Part shown: positions 47,645 through 57,926 of the stretch, piece after piece
Layout: each line of letters starts with the position of its first letter
How positions within the stretch are numbered: the stretch's first letter is position 1
Source: Candidatus Ichthyocystis sparus
GTDB taxonomy: Bacteria; Pseudomonadota; Gammaproteobacteria; Burkholderiales; 2013Ark19i
NCBI RefSeq assembly: GCF_900078745.1
Contig: NZ_FKII01000045.1
Span: 62,001-126,000, forward strand
DNA length: 64,000 nucleotides
Direction of reading: 5' to 3'
Notes under the pieces: model-generated
What the model was told of the DNA's origin: nothing
Seen by the model: the letters and a program-made list of their open reading frames with translations, nothing else
Database searches by the model: none
Made by a program: the position numbers and the translations under genes

Positions 47645-48619
47645 CTAGTGTCCAAGAAAATAGCAAGTGGCAGCATCACAATCAGCGCTAATGCCACGCA
47701 CTAATTCATCTATAGAAGAGTAATGACGCTCCTCATGCAAGTGTTTTAGAAACTCCACGAAGACACGACACCCATAAACATCATCTGAAAAATCAAGCAA
47801 ATGAACCTCCAACCAGTCAAATTTATCCCCGGATGGCAATGTTGGACGCCTCCCAACGTTACACACACCTGGCAATGAAGAACTGCCAAGACCATGAACC
47901 TGTACTATAAAGGTGCCCCGCACAACAGAATTAACAGGTGGCCTTAAATTTATAGTTGGGAATCCTAGCTTGCGCCCCAAACGCTGTCCATAGCGCACTC
48001 TATCAAATAATTGATAAGAAAAACCAAGTATACTTCTTACTTGGTCAAACTTGCTCTCAGATATCATCTGCCGCAACAAGGTACTTGATATACGTTCATC
48101 TTTGTAGAAAAAATCTTGCATGGTCTCAAAATAAAAGTAACCACGTATACCATACTCTCGTAGAAGGGAAACTTTGCCTGAACGATTAGCACCGAACAAA
48201 AAATCTTCTCCCACAAGAAGATATTTTATGCGCAGAGCCAAAATTAGCACCTCTTCTATAAACAATCTGGCACTGTACTTTGAAAATTTATCATTAAACC
48301 GGACAATATAGACGTGATCTATCCCCATTCTAGCCAAACATATAATCTTGTCACGAAGAGTCCATAATTCTCGGAATAATTGTGGCTGGAAAAAAAATCT
48401 AGGATGGGGATGAAACAACATAACTGCGGTCTGAAGTCCATTTTCAGCAGCGTACAACTTAAGCTTAGATAACATGGCCTGATGGCCTACGTGAACTCCG
48501 TCAAAATTACCTATTGTCAGTGCCAAAGGTCGAGTAGGACACGGCACAAAATGTCTATGCACATTTATGCTGTGTCCATCAGATGTGGAAACAAACAACC
48601 CACCCTCCAAAATTAGCAC
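47645..48619 (-). CDS. ribF: Bifunctional riboflavin kinase / FAD synthetase
   Basis: Phosphorylates riboflavin to FMN and adenylates it to FAD. The N-terminal adenylyltransferase domain has TIGNFDGVHVGHQAML and the C-terminal kinase domain GQRLGRKLGFPTINL. The start is uncertain: the frame opens at GTG (48617-48619), but GGAGG lies five bases before a TTG at 48598, and another GTG at 48562 would also leave a good domain. At 317-324 residues it is close to the family norm. It supplies flavin to the many flavoenzymes here. Confidence 0.92.
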   Translation of the reverse strand: MLILEGGLFVSTSDGHSINVHRHFVPCPTRPLALTIGNFDGVHVGHQAMLSKLKLYAAENGLQTAVMLFHPHPRFFFQPQLFRELWTLRDKIICLARMGIDHVYIVRFNDKFSKYSARLFIEEVLILALRIKYLLVGEDFLFGANRSGKVSLLREYGIRGYFYFETMQDFFYKDERISSTLLRQMISESKFDQVRSILGFSYQLFDRVRYGQRLGRKLGFPTINLRPPVNSVVRGTFIVQVHGLGSSSLPGVCNVGRRPTLPSGDKFDWLEVHLLDFSDDVYGCRVFVEFLKHLHEERHYSSIDELVRGISADCDAATCYFLGH

Positions 48620-48697
48620 TAAAGAGAAAGGAGAGTATAAGTAAGGTTAAGATAAAAACCAACCTTATAGCAGCAACGCACCATATAACTAATCAAA

Positions 48698-51301
48698 TTA
48701 CCTCTCAGAAACAGCCACTTTTTCTGAGTTAAAAGAAAACTTGCCATCTAGATAATCAATAGTAAGATCGTGGTCTGGAATAATTTTACCATCTATCAAT
48801 AGCATAGCCAGCGGATTTTCTATCCACTGCTGAACTGCTCTTTTTAGCGGACGAGCGCCATATACAGGATCAAATCCTAATTGCACAATCTTGTTTAGAG
48901 CAACATCAGTTACATGTGCAGGAACACTCTGTGCAGCCAGTCTATCAATAACACGCTGTAATTGTAGTTTGGCAATGGGGCGCATATCCTCCTCAGTCAA
49001 ACCATCGAACAGTATGATATCATCTATGCGATTAAGAAATTCAGGACGAAAGTTTTTCCTAACAACAGACATAACCTGCTCGCGAATATCATCCACTGAT
49101 TTACCTTGTTGTTCCCAAAAATCACTTCCTATGTTTGATGTCATAACTATGACAGTATGACGAAAATCTACCTCTCGACCATGCCTGTCGGTCAAGCGGC
49201 CCTCATCCAAAACTTGTAACAATAAGTTAAATACATCCGGATGTGCTTTTTCTATCTCATCAAATAAAACCACGGAATACGGCTTACGACGAACTGCCTC
49301 AGTCAAATCACCACCATCTTCATAGCCAACATAACCCGGAGGAGCTCCAATTAGTAGAGAAACAGCGTGCTTCTCCATAAATTCGCTCATATCCAGCCTA
49401 ATTAACTGATCCTGGCAATCAAACAAAAATTCAGCCAATCTCTTTGTCAACTCCGTTTTACCTACCCCTGTAGGTCCCAGGAACAGGAATGAACCGTAGG
49501 GCCTATTGGGATCAGACAGACCTGCACGAGAACGTCTAATAGCGCAAGAAATCTTAGACACTGCCTCATCTTGTCCAATAACGTGCTTATGAATAAAATC
49601 TTCCATATGCGACAATTTCTCTCGTTCTCCTTGAATCATGCGAGATACAGGAATCCCCGTCATCCTGGAGACAACCTCGGCAATTTCTTCTGCACCTACC
49701 TGGGTACGAAGAAGAACTAACTTTCCACCTTCATTAGATTGATTATTCTCAATTGTTTTAAGTTGAAGTTCTAACTCAGGCAAACGCCCATACTGAATTT
49801 CTGATACTCGTTGCCACTGCCCTTCTCGCTTTGCTTGCTCAATGTCGGATCGCAACTGATCTATCTGCTCACGTATATTTTGTGCTCCAGCTACAATTAA
49901 CTTCTCCTTCTTCCAAATTTCCTCATAGTCTGAGTACTCTCTCTCCAAACGAGATATTTCCTCTTCTATATTCTTAAGACGTTTATGTGATAGCTCATCT
50001 TTTTCCCTACGAACAGACTCCCTTTCGATTTTAAGCTGTATCAACCTACGATCGAGCCGATCCATAACCTCCGGCTTGGAATCAATTTCCATCTTGATGC
50101 GCGAGGCTGCCTCATCAATTAGATCTATGGCCTTATCTGGCAAAAATCTATCACTAATGTACCGTTGCGACAATTCAGATGCAGCAACGATAGCTGGATC
50201 AGTAATGTCAACAGCATGATGAACTTCATATTTTTCTTGTAGACCTCGCAATATAGCGATGGTATCTTCTATACTTGGCTCTTGAACCAGGACTTTTTGG
50301 AATCGCCGCTCAAGTGCTGTGTCTTTTTCTATGTAGCGCCTGTACTCGTCAAGAGTAGTAGCACCAATACAATGAAGCTCCCCGCGCGCCAACAAAGGCT
50401 TTAAGATATTACCGGCATCCATTGCACCTTCAGTTTTACCTGCGCCTACAAGAGTGTGTATTTCATCTATAAATACAATGGTCTGACCGTTATCTTTACG
50501 AACTTCTTTAATGACGTTCTTTAATCGTTCCTCAAATTCGCCACGATACTTAGCACCAGCTAACATAGATGATAGATCAAGACATACTACCTTCTTATTC
50601 TTTAATCCTTCAGGAACTTCCCCATTAACTATACGCTGCGCCAAACCATCAACTATTGCAGTTTTACCTACACCTGGCTCACCTATCAAAACAGGATTAT
50701 TTTTTGTACGTCTCTGCAAAACTTGTATAGTTCTACGTATTTCGTCATCACGACCTATAACAGGATCCAACTTACCCGAACGTGCCATATCAGTCAAATC
50801 AATAGAATATTTCGATAAAGCACCACGTTGGGATTCTGAATTTGGACTAGATACAGAACCTGGCAAAGAAATATCCTTAATAAAATTCTCCAATCTATTT
50901 CTATCAACTCCTTTCTTACGAAGCAACTCACCAACTGCTCCCTTATCTTCAGATAAAACCAAAAGAAAAATCTCAGAAGGAATATATTCGTCACCTCTCT
51001 TTTGTGATTCTTTTTCACACAAATTTAGTAGTCCCAACAACGACCTAGAAACATTAACCTGCCCCTGTAGTCCTTCAACTATTGGCAAATCATCTATCAA
51101 TTTAGATATCTGTTGTTGCAATTCAGCAATAGGTAAAGAAAAGCGACCCAAAAGTGTAGTAATAGAACTTTCTGGGTCTGATAAAAAAACACTTAACAAA
51201 TGCTGTGGCTCTATGTAAGCATTGTCCTTGCTAACGGCAAGACTTTCTGCAGACGACAGGGCATCACGAAACTGTGTAGTCAAACGCTCAACTTGCATCA
51301 A
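48698..51301 (-). CDS. clpB: ATP-dependent chaperone ClpB
   Basis: A hexameric AAA+ disaggregase that works with DnaK. Clp_N repeats (1-145), first AAA with [15 protein letters not shown], the middle coiled-coil (about 400-520, rich in Glu/Lys), and second AAA with [12 protein letters not shown] occur in order, followed by the C-terminal ClpB D2-small domain ([13 protein letters not shown]). The 867 residues are normal. A sigma70-like promoter with TTGACA lies 65-95 nt upstream. No obvious heat-shock sigma32 site was found. Confidence 0.97.
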   Translation of the reverse strand: MMQVERLTTQFRDALSSAESLAVSKDNAYIEPQHLLSVFLSDPESSITTLLGRFSLPIAELQQQISKLIDDLPIVEGLQGQVNVSRSLLGLLNLCEKESQKRGDEYIPSEIFLLVLSEDKGAVGELLRKKGVDRNRLENFIKDISLPGSVSSPNSESQRGALSKYSIDLTDMARSGKLDPVIGRDDEIRRTIQVLQRRTKNNPVLIGEPGVGKTAIVDGLAQRIVNGEVPEGLKNKKVVCLDLSSMLAGAKYRGEFEERLKNVIKEVRKDNGQTIVFIDEIHTLVGAGKTEGAMDAGNILKPLLARGELHCIGATTLDEYRRYIEKDTALERRFQKVLVQEPSIEDTIAILRGLQEKYEVHHAVDITDPAIVAASELSQRYISDRFLPDKAIDLIDEAASRIKMEIDSKPEVMDRLDRRLIQLKIERESVRREKDELSHKRLKNIEEEISRLEREYSDYEEIWKKEKLIVAGAQNIREQIDQLRSDIEQAKREGQWQRVSEIQYGRLPELELQLKTIENNQSNEGGKLVLLRTQVGAEEIAEVVSRMTGIPVSRMIQGEREKLSHMEDFIHKHVIGQDEAVSKISCAIRRSRAGLSDPNRPYGSFLFLGPTGVGKTELTKRLAEFLFDCQDQLIRLDMSEFMEKHAVSLLIGAPPGYVGYEDGGDLTEAVRRKPYSVVLFDEIEKAHPDVFNLLLQVLDEGRLTDRHGREVDFRHTVIVMTSNIGSDFWEQQGKSVDDIREQVMSVVRKNFRPEFLNRIDDIILFDGLTEEDMRPIAKLQLQRVIDRLAAQSVPAHVTDVALNKIVQLGFDPVYGARPLKRAVQQWIENPLAMLLIDGKIIPDHDLTIDYLDGKFSFNSEKVAVSER

Positions 51302-51614
51302 ACACCTCTTTTATAATTCCATAACTAAAAATACTATCTACTACAACCTTCGATATGGTATTTATTTTCTAAAAATCAATGCAGTAAATGTCAATCCCTA
51401 TATAGGAATAGGATAATCTAAGAATATTTAATAGAGAATAGAGCACAATCTCAATAGTGCTCTATCTCACAAGTAGGAATTGTTTGTAATATAAGAAATA
51501 AATGGAGAAAGAGAAAATAACTATAGATACTGTATGCAAAGAGAAAAAACTCAAGTGACATAAATAAAATTATTATATAAAATAGCAACTTGCTTTAATA
51601 GGAATAAAATTTAA
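51302..51614. other. 313-bp spacer upstream of clpB
   Basis: No gene was found. The spacer holds the clpB promoter and, at 51438-51465, a hairpin with perfect arms ATAGAGCAC and GTGCTCTAT and a ten-base loop. The hairpin is about 150 nt past the phaZ stop and lacks a T run on either strand. Confidence 0.55.
51366..51394 (-). promoter_or_regulatory. Sigma70-type promoter of clpB
   Basis: On the minus strand, a perfect TTGACA (51389-51394) stands 17 bp before TAGAAA (51366-51371, four of six). AGAGGTG, the ribosome-binding site, lies before the ATG at 51301. A heat-shock element of the CTTGAAA type was not seen. Confidence 0.55.
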
Positions 51615-52829
51615 CTAATCAAACCTTCTTGTAAACTCACTGATCTTGCCACTAGTTTCTTGCTCCCATTTTCTACCACTAAAAACACCGTAGTGGCCTG
51701 CTCCCTTAACAAGCAGGTACTCCTTGAGATTATCTGGAATATTACTACAAAGACCGAAAGCCGCACTGGTTTGCCCAGGAGCACATATATCGTCCAACTC
51801 AGCCTCAACAACTAAAAGAGGAACATCAGTCAACTCATCCAAATCAACCTTCTTACCCTTAAACATCATCTCTCCAAGGGCCAAACAATGCCTATGAAAA
51901 ACCATATCAATGGATTCTAGGAAAAATTTTGCTGTCATATCCATCACAGCATGATAGGAATCATAAAAATTTATATGCCGCTTTATAAAACTCTCATTAC
52001 CCTCGACCATAGCCTCATAAAATTTAAAATGTTCTCTAATATGATTGTCAGGATGCATATTTATAAAAGACATATGCTGCAAATATCCTGGATAGACGTG
52101 CCTAAAAGCACCTGGATACCTAGCAGGAACAGTAACAATCAAGTTATCCTCAAACCATGATAATGTTCGTTGCTCAGCAAATCTGCAAACACTAGTAGGA
52201 TTACAACGCACGTCAACCGGACCACCCATTAGTATCATACTTCCAACCTTTAGACCAATGGAGGACATGTGGTGAACAGCAACCAAAGCTGGTGCCGTAG
52301 GTTGACAAATCGCAATAATGTGTGGACTACGTCCCGTATGATTACGTATATACTCAACAAAGTCACATATGTACTGCACAAAATCATCAAAACCGAAATC
52401 ACCCTCTGCCAAAGGTATATATCTAGGATTAACCCAGTCTGTAATGTAAGTATCATAGCACTTGATAAGTTGCCTAACACTTCGGCGCAATAAGGAAGCA
52501 TAGTGACCAGACATTGGTGATAAAACCAACATAGGAGCATGGTCTTGGAAATTGTTCTTACAGAAATTAAGAAGATTGCCAAAAGGTTTCCGGAACAAAG
52601 TCTCCTCATGAACCTCAACAGCACGTCCGTCTATCTGAACCTCATATATGTCAAAGGGAGCACATGGGTACTCCCTGGTAAGGCGAGATAAAAAAGTCAA
52701 TGGAGCCACAAAACTATTGGCTGGTTGAAAAAAATGCCCCATCTCACTAAAACTATGTCCCAACTCACCAAACTGTACGCTACAGCTGTCTAGAATGGAC
52801 TTATGGAAATCGAAAGCGCTATAAAACAT
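51615..52829 (-). CDS. phaZ: Intracellular polyhydroxyalkanoate depolymerase
   Basis: Mobilises stored poly-3-hydroxybutyrate granules. An alpha/beta hydrolase of 404 residues with a Cys nucleophile, C175 in IAICQPTAP, the pattern of the Ralstonia PhaZ1 family; the likely acid Asp is in ELDDICAPGQT and the His in GAGHYGVFSGRKW. The N-terminal MFYSAFDFHKSIL lacks a signal, as expected for an intracellular enzyme. It stands alone between spacers. PHB synthesis genes are not in this window. Its presence suggests carbon storage, common in betaproteobacteria. Confidence 0.92.
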   Translation of the reverse strand: MFYSAFDFHKSILDSCSVQFGELGHSFSEMGHFFQPANSFVAPLTFLSRLTREYPCAPFDIYEVQIDGRAVEVHEETLFRKPFGNLLNFCKNNFQDHAPMLVLSPMSGHYASLLRRSVRQLIKCYDTYITDWVNPRYIPLAEGDFGFDDFVQYICDFVEYIRNHTGRSPHIIAICQPTAPALVAVHHMSSIGLKVGSMILMGGPVDVRCNPTSVCRFAEQRTLSWFEDNLIVTVPARYPGAFRHVYPGYLQHMSFINMHPDNHIREHFKFYEAMVEGNESFIKRHINFYDSYHAVMDMTAKFFLESIDMVFHRHCLALGEMMFKGKKVDLDELTDVPLLVVEAELDDICAPGQTSAAFGLCSNIPDNLKEYLLVKGAGHYGVFSGRKWEQETSGKISEFTRRFD

Positions 52830-53060
52830 ATAGCTTCCTTAATGAAGAAACAAAACAAATAAAAGAAAACCAGCCGCCGGTTGGACTAAAACCATACAGC
52901 ATAGTTCCTATGTAGAAGGCATCATTGCTAGGGGTATATCTTTGCTTATAACCGGCCATGCTAATCAAACTAAATTCATCCATAGTAATTGGATATATCT
53001 TCCACATTCCGGTAGAATCTGGTCCGTCTCTGGTAAGACATTTCCATAGGAGTGCCGTTC

Positions 53061-53705
53061 ATGAAGTCTTGGCAATCGTTAGCAACCATAATTATTGGCT
53101 GTATAATTCCCTATGTGGCACAGTCAGCTGGCAATGCACAAGCCGGATTTGTTAAAAGTCAGATGTGCCAAGGATGTCACAACATAACCGGCTATCACTA
53201 CAATTTTCCCAGGCGCTACAGTGTGCCCTATCTTGGTGGACAATTTGCCAAATACATTGAATCAGCCCTAAAATCTTATGCTGGCAAACAAAGGCCAACA
53301 AAGTCTATGATCGTGGCTGCGATGTCTCTTAGTCAGCAGGATATGCAAGATATTGCAGCTTATTACCAAGCTCAAAAGAAAGTGGATATACAGCCTCCTA
53401 CAGATAATACATCAGGGATAGAAATTGCTAAGGGATATAGCATATACAAGAAGCTGGCGTGCGCTTCTTGCCACGGAGAGGTTGGAACACCTTCGTCTGA
53501 TGAATACCCTGTGTTGGCACATCAGCGTCAAGATTACTTAGAGTCTGCCTTATTAGATTATCGCTCTAAGATACGCAAGAATGTAATTATGCAAAGCCTA
53601 GTATCAAAAGTTACAGATGAAGAGATACATCTTATGGCGTCGTTTTTATCTCACCAAAAGCCCGGTGTATTCAACCCTAACCACTTGGAAGAAGAGGATT
53701 CTTAA
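53061..53705 (+). CDS. Dihaem cytochrome c (c4-like)
   Basis: An exported electron carrier. A signal peptide (residues 1-26) precedes two haem-binding motifs, CQGCH and CASCH, in two similar domains of about 90 residues, the cytochrome c4 arrangement; Met ligands are probably in MSLSQQDM-like and MQSLVSK segments. The 214 residues are the usual size. The ATG at 53061 (MKSWQSLATII) is preferred over one three codons upstream. It is followed by the thioredoxin-like gene after two bases, so they are co-transcribed. Confidence 0.9.
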   Translation: MKSWQSLATIIIGCIIPYVAQSAGNAQAGFVKSQMCQGCHNITGYHYNFPRRYSVPYLGGQFAKYIESALKSYAGKQRPTKSMIVAAMSLSQQDMQDIAAYYQAQKKVDIQPPTDNTSGIEIAKGYSIYKKLACASCHGEVGTPSSDEYPVLAHQRQDYLESALLDYRSKIRKNVIMQSLVSKVTDEEIHLMASFLSHQKPGVFNPNHLEEEDS

Positions 53706-53707
53706 CA

Positions 53708-54259
53708 ATGGCTGCTACCAAAACTCCGATTTGTGATTTTAATTGGTCTGGACCTGATTTTTCCCTTCTGGGAACAGATGGAAAGGTTTGGTCGCGCAGT
53801 GATACTATGGGACCCAGTGGTCATCTCATCATATTCATGTGTAATCACTGCCCATATGTACAGTCTATACTTGATGAATTACTTGAAGATATTTCCTACC
53901 TAGAAACTCAGGGCATAAAGTCTGTTGCTATTTCTGCAAACGATGCAATTGAATATCCAGAGGATTCACTTGAAAATATGAAACTTTTGGCGAAGAGAAA
54001 AAAATTCTCCTTTCCGTACCTATATGATGAGTCACAGGACGTGGCACGCGCCTATGGTGCTGTTTGTACGCCTGATTTCTTTGGATTCAACAGCAAAAAT
54101 AAGCTCCAATATCGTGGCAGACATAGCTCAAGCGGAAAAGAGATTGTTCCTGGAGCAAAAAAGGAGCTACGTGAAGCCATGATTCTCGTTTCAAAAACAG
54201 GTAAAGGACCTGAAGAACAGCACCCGAGCATAGGTTGCTCTATAAAGTGGAAAAATTAA
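53708..54259 (+). CDS. Thioredoxin-family protein (AhpC/TSA-like fold)
   Basis: A thioredoxin-fold protein with the characteristic FMCNHCPYVQSI motif, where the CxxC is CNHC, and the C-terminal GCSIKWK ending. This group of about 180-190 residues is widespread in proteobacteria; its partner is unknown. No signal peptide is apparent, so it is probably cytosolic. It lies two bases after the cytochrome c gene, suggesting a shared transcript, and overlaps the convergent small gene by four bases. Confidence 0.9.
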   Translation: MAATKTPICDFNWSGPDFSLLGTDGKVWSRSDTMGPSGHLIIFMCNHCPYVQSILDELLEDISYLETQGIKSVAISANDAIEYPEDSLENMKLLAKRKKFSFPYLYDESQDVARAYGAVCTPDFFGFNSKNKLQYRGRHSSSGKEIVPGAKKELREAMILVSKTGKGPEEQHPSIGCSIKWKN

Positions 54260-54528
54260 ATACAATGAATCAGATGTCGAACACGACGGCATCTAACAAT
54301 AAAGTCTGGGGAAACAGTTTCTTCATTGTCGCGCCTATATTTTTCCACAAATATACTAGGATTAGCCAGAACAATTTCCCTTCTTTTTTTTTCTTCATCT
54401 TCCTCGTCTTGATTGCCACCTTGCTGCTTAGAGTTCCCCTCGTCTTCGTACACACCTATATTGATAGGTGAGGACAATAGAGGCTCCACTTCACGAATGC
54501 GCTCAACAGAAATATCATTTGTAGGCAT
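54256..54528 (-). CDS. Small acidic unassigned protein
   Basis: The frame opens with a TTG at 54594, but the ATG at 54526-54528, with AAGG 9-12 bases upstream, starts 90 residues (MPTNDISVERIREVEPL). The middle is low-complexity: SKQQGGNQDEEDEEKKRRE. No membrane segment or signal. I cannot assign a family. The overlap with the upstream convergent gene makes it uncertain; it could be a chance frame, but it spans almost all of the interval between two genes. Confidence 0.4.
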   Translation of the reverse strand: MPTNDISVERIREVEPLLSSPINIGVYEDEGNSKQQGGNQDEEDEEKKRREIVLANPSIFVEKYRRDNEETVSPDFIVRCRRVRHLIHCI

Positions 54529-54708
54529 TTCTTGACCTTGAAATTTTATGGACAAGAAAATTCTATATATTTGTGCGCATACTACATATGACAAATTTGT
54601 TGTTTAATATGATAAAAATTACACTATAAATACGTTAAAATGTGGCAAAAATCCGTTGTATTACCTAAGTATTTGGGATAATAATCCAAATATCCCCTAT
54701 AAGGACTG

Positions 54709-56193
54709 TCAACTTTTTAACACTTCTGGAAAAAGTTCCGCATAAGGTACTGCAGTTTGGTTTATCACTAACATGACGTGGCTCCTGTTAAGTAAGCGCG
54801 GATGTTTAACTCCACAAGAATAAGCTATTTGTTCTATCTCGCTATTCATATTGGAAACATAATTAGCCACACGCACATACTTTTCTGCTACTACCAACCC
54901 CCTTTGCAAACGAACACTATGGGTGGTAATACCAGTAGGACAACGATTGGTATGACACCTCATTGCTTGTATACATCCAAGAGAAAACAAAAAACCGCGA
55001 GCGCTATTTACAAAATTAGCACCCATACAAAGAGCCCAAGCTACGTCTACAGGTGTAACCAACTTGCCAGATGCAATTAAGACGATACGTTTTTTTAAAT
55101 CGTATTTATTCATTAAATCAACGACTCGTGGTAGTGAATCGCGAATAGAAAGGCTCATATGGTCCATTAACCCTTGTGGAGCAGCACCTGTACCGCCTTC
55201 ACCACCATCAATAACTAAAAAATCTGGAGCAGATTGTAATCCACGTTCATTTATGGCAGAAAACAGATCACATAAAAAGTCATATCCCCCAAGTGCTGTT
55301 TTTACACCAACTGGTTTCTTGGTTGCAGCACGAACCCTTGAAACAAAATCAAGCAACTCGTCTATCGAGTGTGCCATTTTATGGCAATTAGGACTAATAG
55401 AGTCTACATGTGGCTTAATACCACGAATCTTAGCAATGTCGTCAGTTACCTTAGCAGCAGGCAATAAACCGCCCTTTCCTGGCTTCGCACCCTGAGACAA
55501 TTTAACTTCAAAAGCTCTTACCGATGTATTCGCAGCTACCTCCTCTAGCTTGGACCAGGAAAAATTACCATCACCATCACGAAAGCCGTACAAAGCGGTA
55601 CCAATTTGAGCTATAAGGTCAGCCCCTCCATCTAGGTGGTGTGGGCTAACCCCTCCTTCACCAGTGCTTAACCAGCAACCTGATTCACGTGCACCCTTGG
55701 ATAGTGCTCTAACAGCAGGTTTTGATATGGAACCATAGCTCATACCACTTATGTTTATAAGAGAACTAGCCTCGAAGGGAAAATCACAATAGCCTTCACC
55801 AATTCTTATAGGGGGAGTAGTAAGAGAATCTTGTACTTGCACAGCAAAAGGCGCACTTGAAAAGATAATAGACCCTTCCCTACGAATGTAATATGTAGAT
55901 CCAAATGCAACAGATTTATCATCATCTTTGGACATTCTGTACACCCAAGATCGCGTAGATCTGTCAAATGGCATCTCTTCCCTATCACCGGAGAAAAAGT
56001 ACTGCCTAAAGTGCTCCCCTTGCCTCTCCAGGAGGTACCTAAAGTGTCCAATAACTGGAAAATTTCTTAACACAGAGTGCTTTTTTTGCAACACATCATA
56101 AATATATACCAACAAAATCAGTAACATAAATATAAAAACAGGAGCACTGATAATGAAAGTAGCAATATGCTCTAAAGTACTAATAAAATCCAT
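54709..56193 (-). CDS. FMN-binding glutamate-synthase-like membrane-associated protein
   Basis: The core is the GltB FMN/glutamate-synthase central domain: ISGMSYGSISKPAVRALSKG, STGEGGVSPHH, VKLSQGAKPGKGGLLP, SISPNCH and VIDGGEGGTGAAP. The N-terminal 45 residues contain a membrane anchor (IATFIISAPVFIFMLLILLVYIY). This orphan GltB-like group lacks the amidotransferase domain, so it is not a complete glutamate synthase. Its substrate is unknown. It diverges from the TIR-like/beta-helix gene over about 80 bp, which would hold both promoters. The ATG at 56193 is chosen over one five codons upstream. Confidence 0.88.
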   Translation of the reverse strand: MDFISTLEHIATFIISAPVFIFMLLILLVYIYDVLQKKHSVLRNFPVIGHFRYLLERQGEHFRQYFFSGDREEMPFDRSTRSWVYRMSKDDDKSVAFGSTYYIRREGSIIFSSAPFAVQVQDSLTTPPIRIGEGYCDFPFEASSLINISGMSYGSISKPAVRALSKGARESGCWLSTGEGGVSPHHLDGGADLIAQIGTALYGFRDGDGNFSWSKLEEVAANTSVRAFEVKLSQGAKPGKGGLLPAAKVTDDIAKIRGIKPHVDSISPNCHKMAHSIDELLDFVSRVRAATKKPVGVKTALGGYDFLCDLFSAINERGLQSAPDFLVIDGGEGGTGAAPQGLMDHMSLSIRDSLPRVVDLMNKYDLKKRIVLIASGKLVTPVDVAWALCMGANFVNSARGFLFSLGCIQAMRCHTNRCPTGITTHSVRLQRGLVVAEKYVRVANYVSNMNSEIEQIAYSCGVKHPRLLNRSHVMLVINQTAVPYAELFPEVLKS

Positions 56194-56271
56194 TTTAAAA
56201 TTACCCATAATGACTTGCAGTCATACTATTGGCTACAGCTTTTACGCTACAACCGAACGGAACTACTATTT

Positions 56272-57888
56272 ATGACAACTTCACTTTTTGTTAGAGGCAA
56301 TACTCAACTAAGTCAATATGATGAGGAGCGAATAAAGTCCATATTGGAGCTTATCACTGAGCCATTGAAAAAAAAAATTAAACATGATCTCTTAATACTT
56401 TTTAAGTATGGCCCTGAGTGGAAAAGAAGTTGGGAAAAATCTCAGAACCTTAAACATAAAAATTCTATACTTATGGTTTTTATGACCTCAGAACTTTCAA
56501 TAGATTCTGATTTCAGGGATGAATTATCATCATTTATCAATTTACGCCCTCAATCCATAGTATGGATTGAGTATCAGAACTACAAGAAAAGCTTACTTAC
56601 CAATTTACCCCTGCCCCAAGGAATAATTGCGCTAAATTGGACAAAACAGCGTTTTCTACCACTAGAAAACGATCTTTTTGTTATTCCTATAGAAAAGATA
56701 GGATCTACCATACTTGAGCTCATGAGTAAAAATAGATCATCCACTACCAACAATAGATCATCCACCACTAACATGAGCCCCCCCAAGATAATATTTGCTG
56801 AACACAGGAACTCTCATTTAGCTCGTAAAAAGCCGGATCATAAGGCCGTCAAAAAACACCTAGGTCCCTTAGCATCAGATTTTTTATCAATTCCTACTAA
56901 GAGCAAGGGCTCACGTTCTATATTAGCAAAGCCATCACCTAATGTTATAACTATGTTTAGTGATGGAACCGGTGACTACCCAACCTTAGTAGAGGCTGTA
57001 AGTAGGTGCCCTGACAACGGCACCATCATCATAAAGCCAGGAATATACCTAGAAAACCTTATTATTAGTCGTCCTATCAACATAATTGGTGAAGGTAATA
57101 ACGAGGATATTGAAATACGTGCTTCAGGATCATGCAATTTCTTGATTGATAATGACTGCGTGCTGAGAAATTTAACAATAAGGCAGTTTGGTGGAATAGA
57201 CTGGTACGCTATAGATGTACGTGGCCCATACAATATAGAAATAGATAAATGCAATATACAAAGCGATTGCAACGCTTGCATAGCCGTACACAGTGAAGCA
57301 GATCCGTATATACACCATTGTTTCATTCACGATAGTGCTGATGGTAGTGGCATATTTGTTTACGATCGTGGTCGAGGTCGTATTGAGCATAATAAAATTT
57401 CTTGGAACAAGCATGCAGGAATTGAGATTAAGTCTGGTGCAGAACCTATAATACGTTTCAACCACATTAATGACAGCTATGGAGGAGGAATACTTGTATA
57501 TGGGGTTTCAGGGGGACTTGTAGAAGAAAATGAAATTATAGGAAGTGCCTTTGCCGGAATACAAATCGAGGAATTTTCTAATCCAACTATAAGAAAAAAC
57601 TTAATTCTCGCAGGAAAACAAAGTGGAATCTACATAAGAGATAATGGAGAAGGAGTAGTAGAAGACAATGATATTAGCAGTAATGAATTTGCTGGAATTG
57701 CTGTAGAATCTGGGGGATCACCATTTGCCTACCTGAACAGAATCCACTTCAATAATTATGGAATATGGGTCTACAATGGAGGTAAAGGTACGTATGAGGG
57801 AAATGATTTACAGGGAAATAAGTCAGGAAGCTGGCTCCTAAATGGTAATAGACCTATCAACTCGATCAACAATGCTGAGGATAAATAG
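56272..57888 (+). CDS. TIR-like domain fused to right-handed beta-helix repeats
   Basis: The ATG at 56272 starts 538 residues; the frame extends 19 codons further without a ribosome-binding site. Residues 1-150 have the alternating strand/helix pattern of a TIR-like domain: LFVRGNTQLSQYDEERIK, LILFKYGPEWKRSWEK, SILMVFMTSELSIDSDFRDEL, SIVWIEY. The Glu of RDEL (E84) stands where TIR NADases have their catalytic Glu. Residues 160-210 are a basic linker with a tandem NRSSTTN. From about 225 to the end are parallel beta-helix repeats (F-box11/CASH-like: GTGDYPTLVEAV, GTIIIKPGIYLE, repeated GI-x-V/I units). No signal peptide. Domain calls are by eye; the beta-helix is secure, the TIR-like part is moderate. 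Confidence 0.75.
   Translation: MTTSLFVRGNTQLSQYDEERIKSILELITEPLKKKIKHDLLILFKYGPEWKRSWEKSQNLKHKNSILMVFMTSELSIDSDFRDELSSFINLRPQSIVWIEYQNYKKSLLTNLPLPQGIIALNWTKQRFLPLENDLFVIPIEKIGSTILELMSKNRSSTTNNRSSTTNMSPPKIIFAEHRNSHLARKKPDHKAVKKHLGPLASDFLSIPTKSKGSRSILAKPSPNVITMFSDGTGDYPTLVEAVSRCPDNGTIIIKPGIYLENLIISRPINIIGEGNNEDIEIRASGSCNFLIDNDCVLRNLTIRQFGGIDWYAIDVRGPYNIEIDKCNIQSDCNACIAVHSEADPYIHHCFIHDSADGSGIFVYDRGRGRIEHNKISWNKHAGIEIKSGAEPIIRFNHINDSYGGGILVYGVSGGLVEENEIIGSAFAGIQIEEFSNPTIRKNLILAGKQSGIYIRDNGEGVVEDNDISSNEFAGIAVESGGSPFAYLNRIHFNNYGIWVYNGGKGTYEGNDLQGNKSGSWLLNGNRPINSINNAEDK
56731..56772 (+). repeat. 21-bp tandem duplication in the linker
   Basis: AATAGATCATCC begins each of two 21-base copies (56731-56751 and 56752-56772), which differ at two positions and encode NRSSTTN twice. 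It lies in the linker between the TIR-like and beta-helix parts, consistent with recent slippage. Confidence 0.85.
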
Positions 57889-57926
57889 ATACTTAGTTCA
57901 TATTACTAAATATTGAAAGATACAAC

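Noticed and set aside
51302-51440. Heat-shock sigma32 promoter for clpB
   Set aside because: No CTTGAAA with CCCCAT-like box at suitable spacing; a TTGACA-based promoter fits better.
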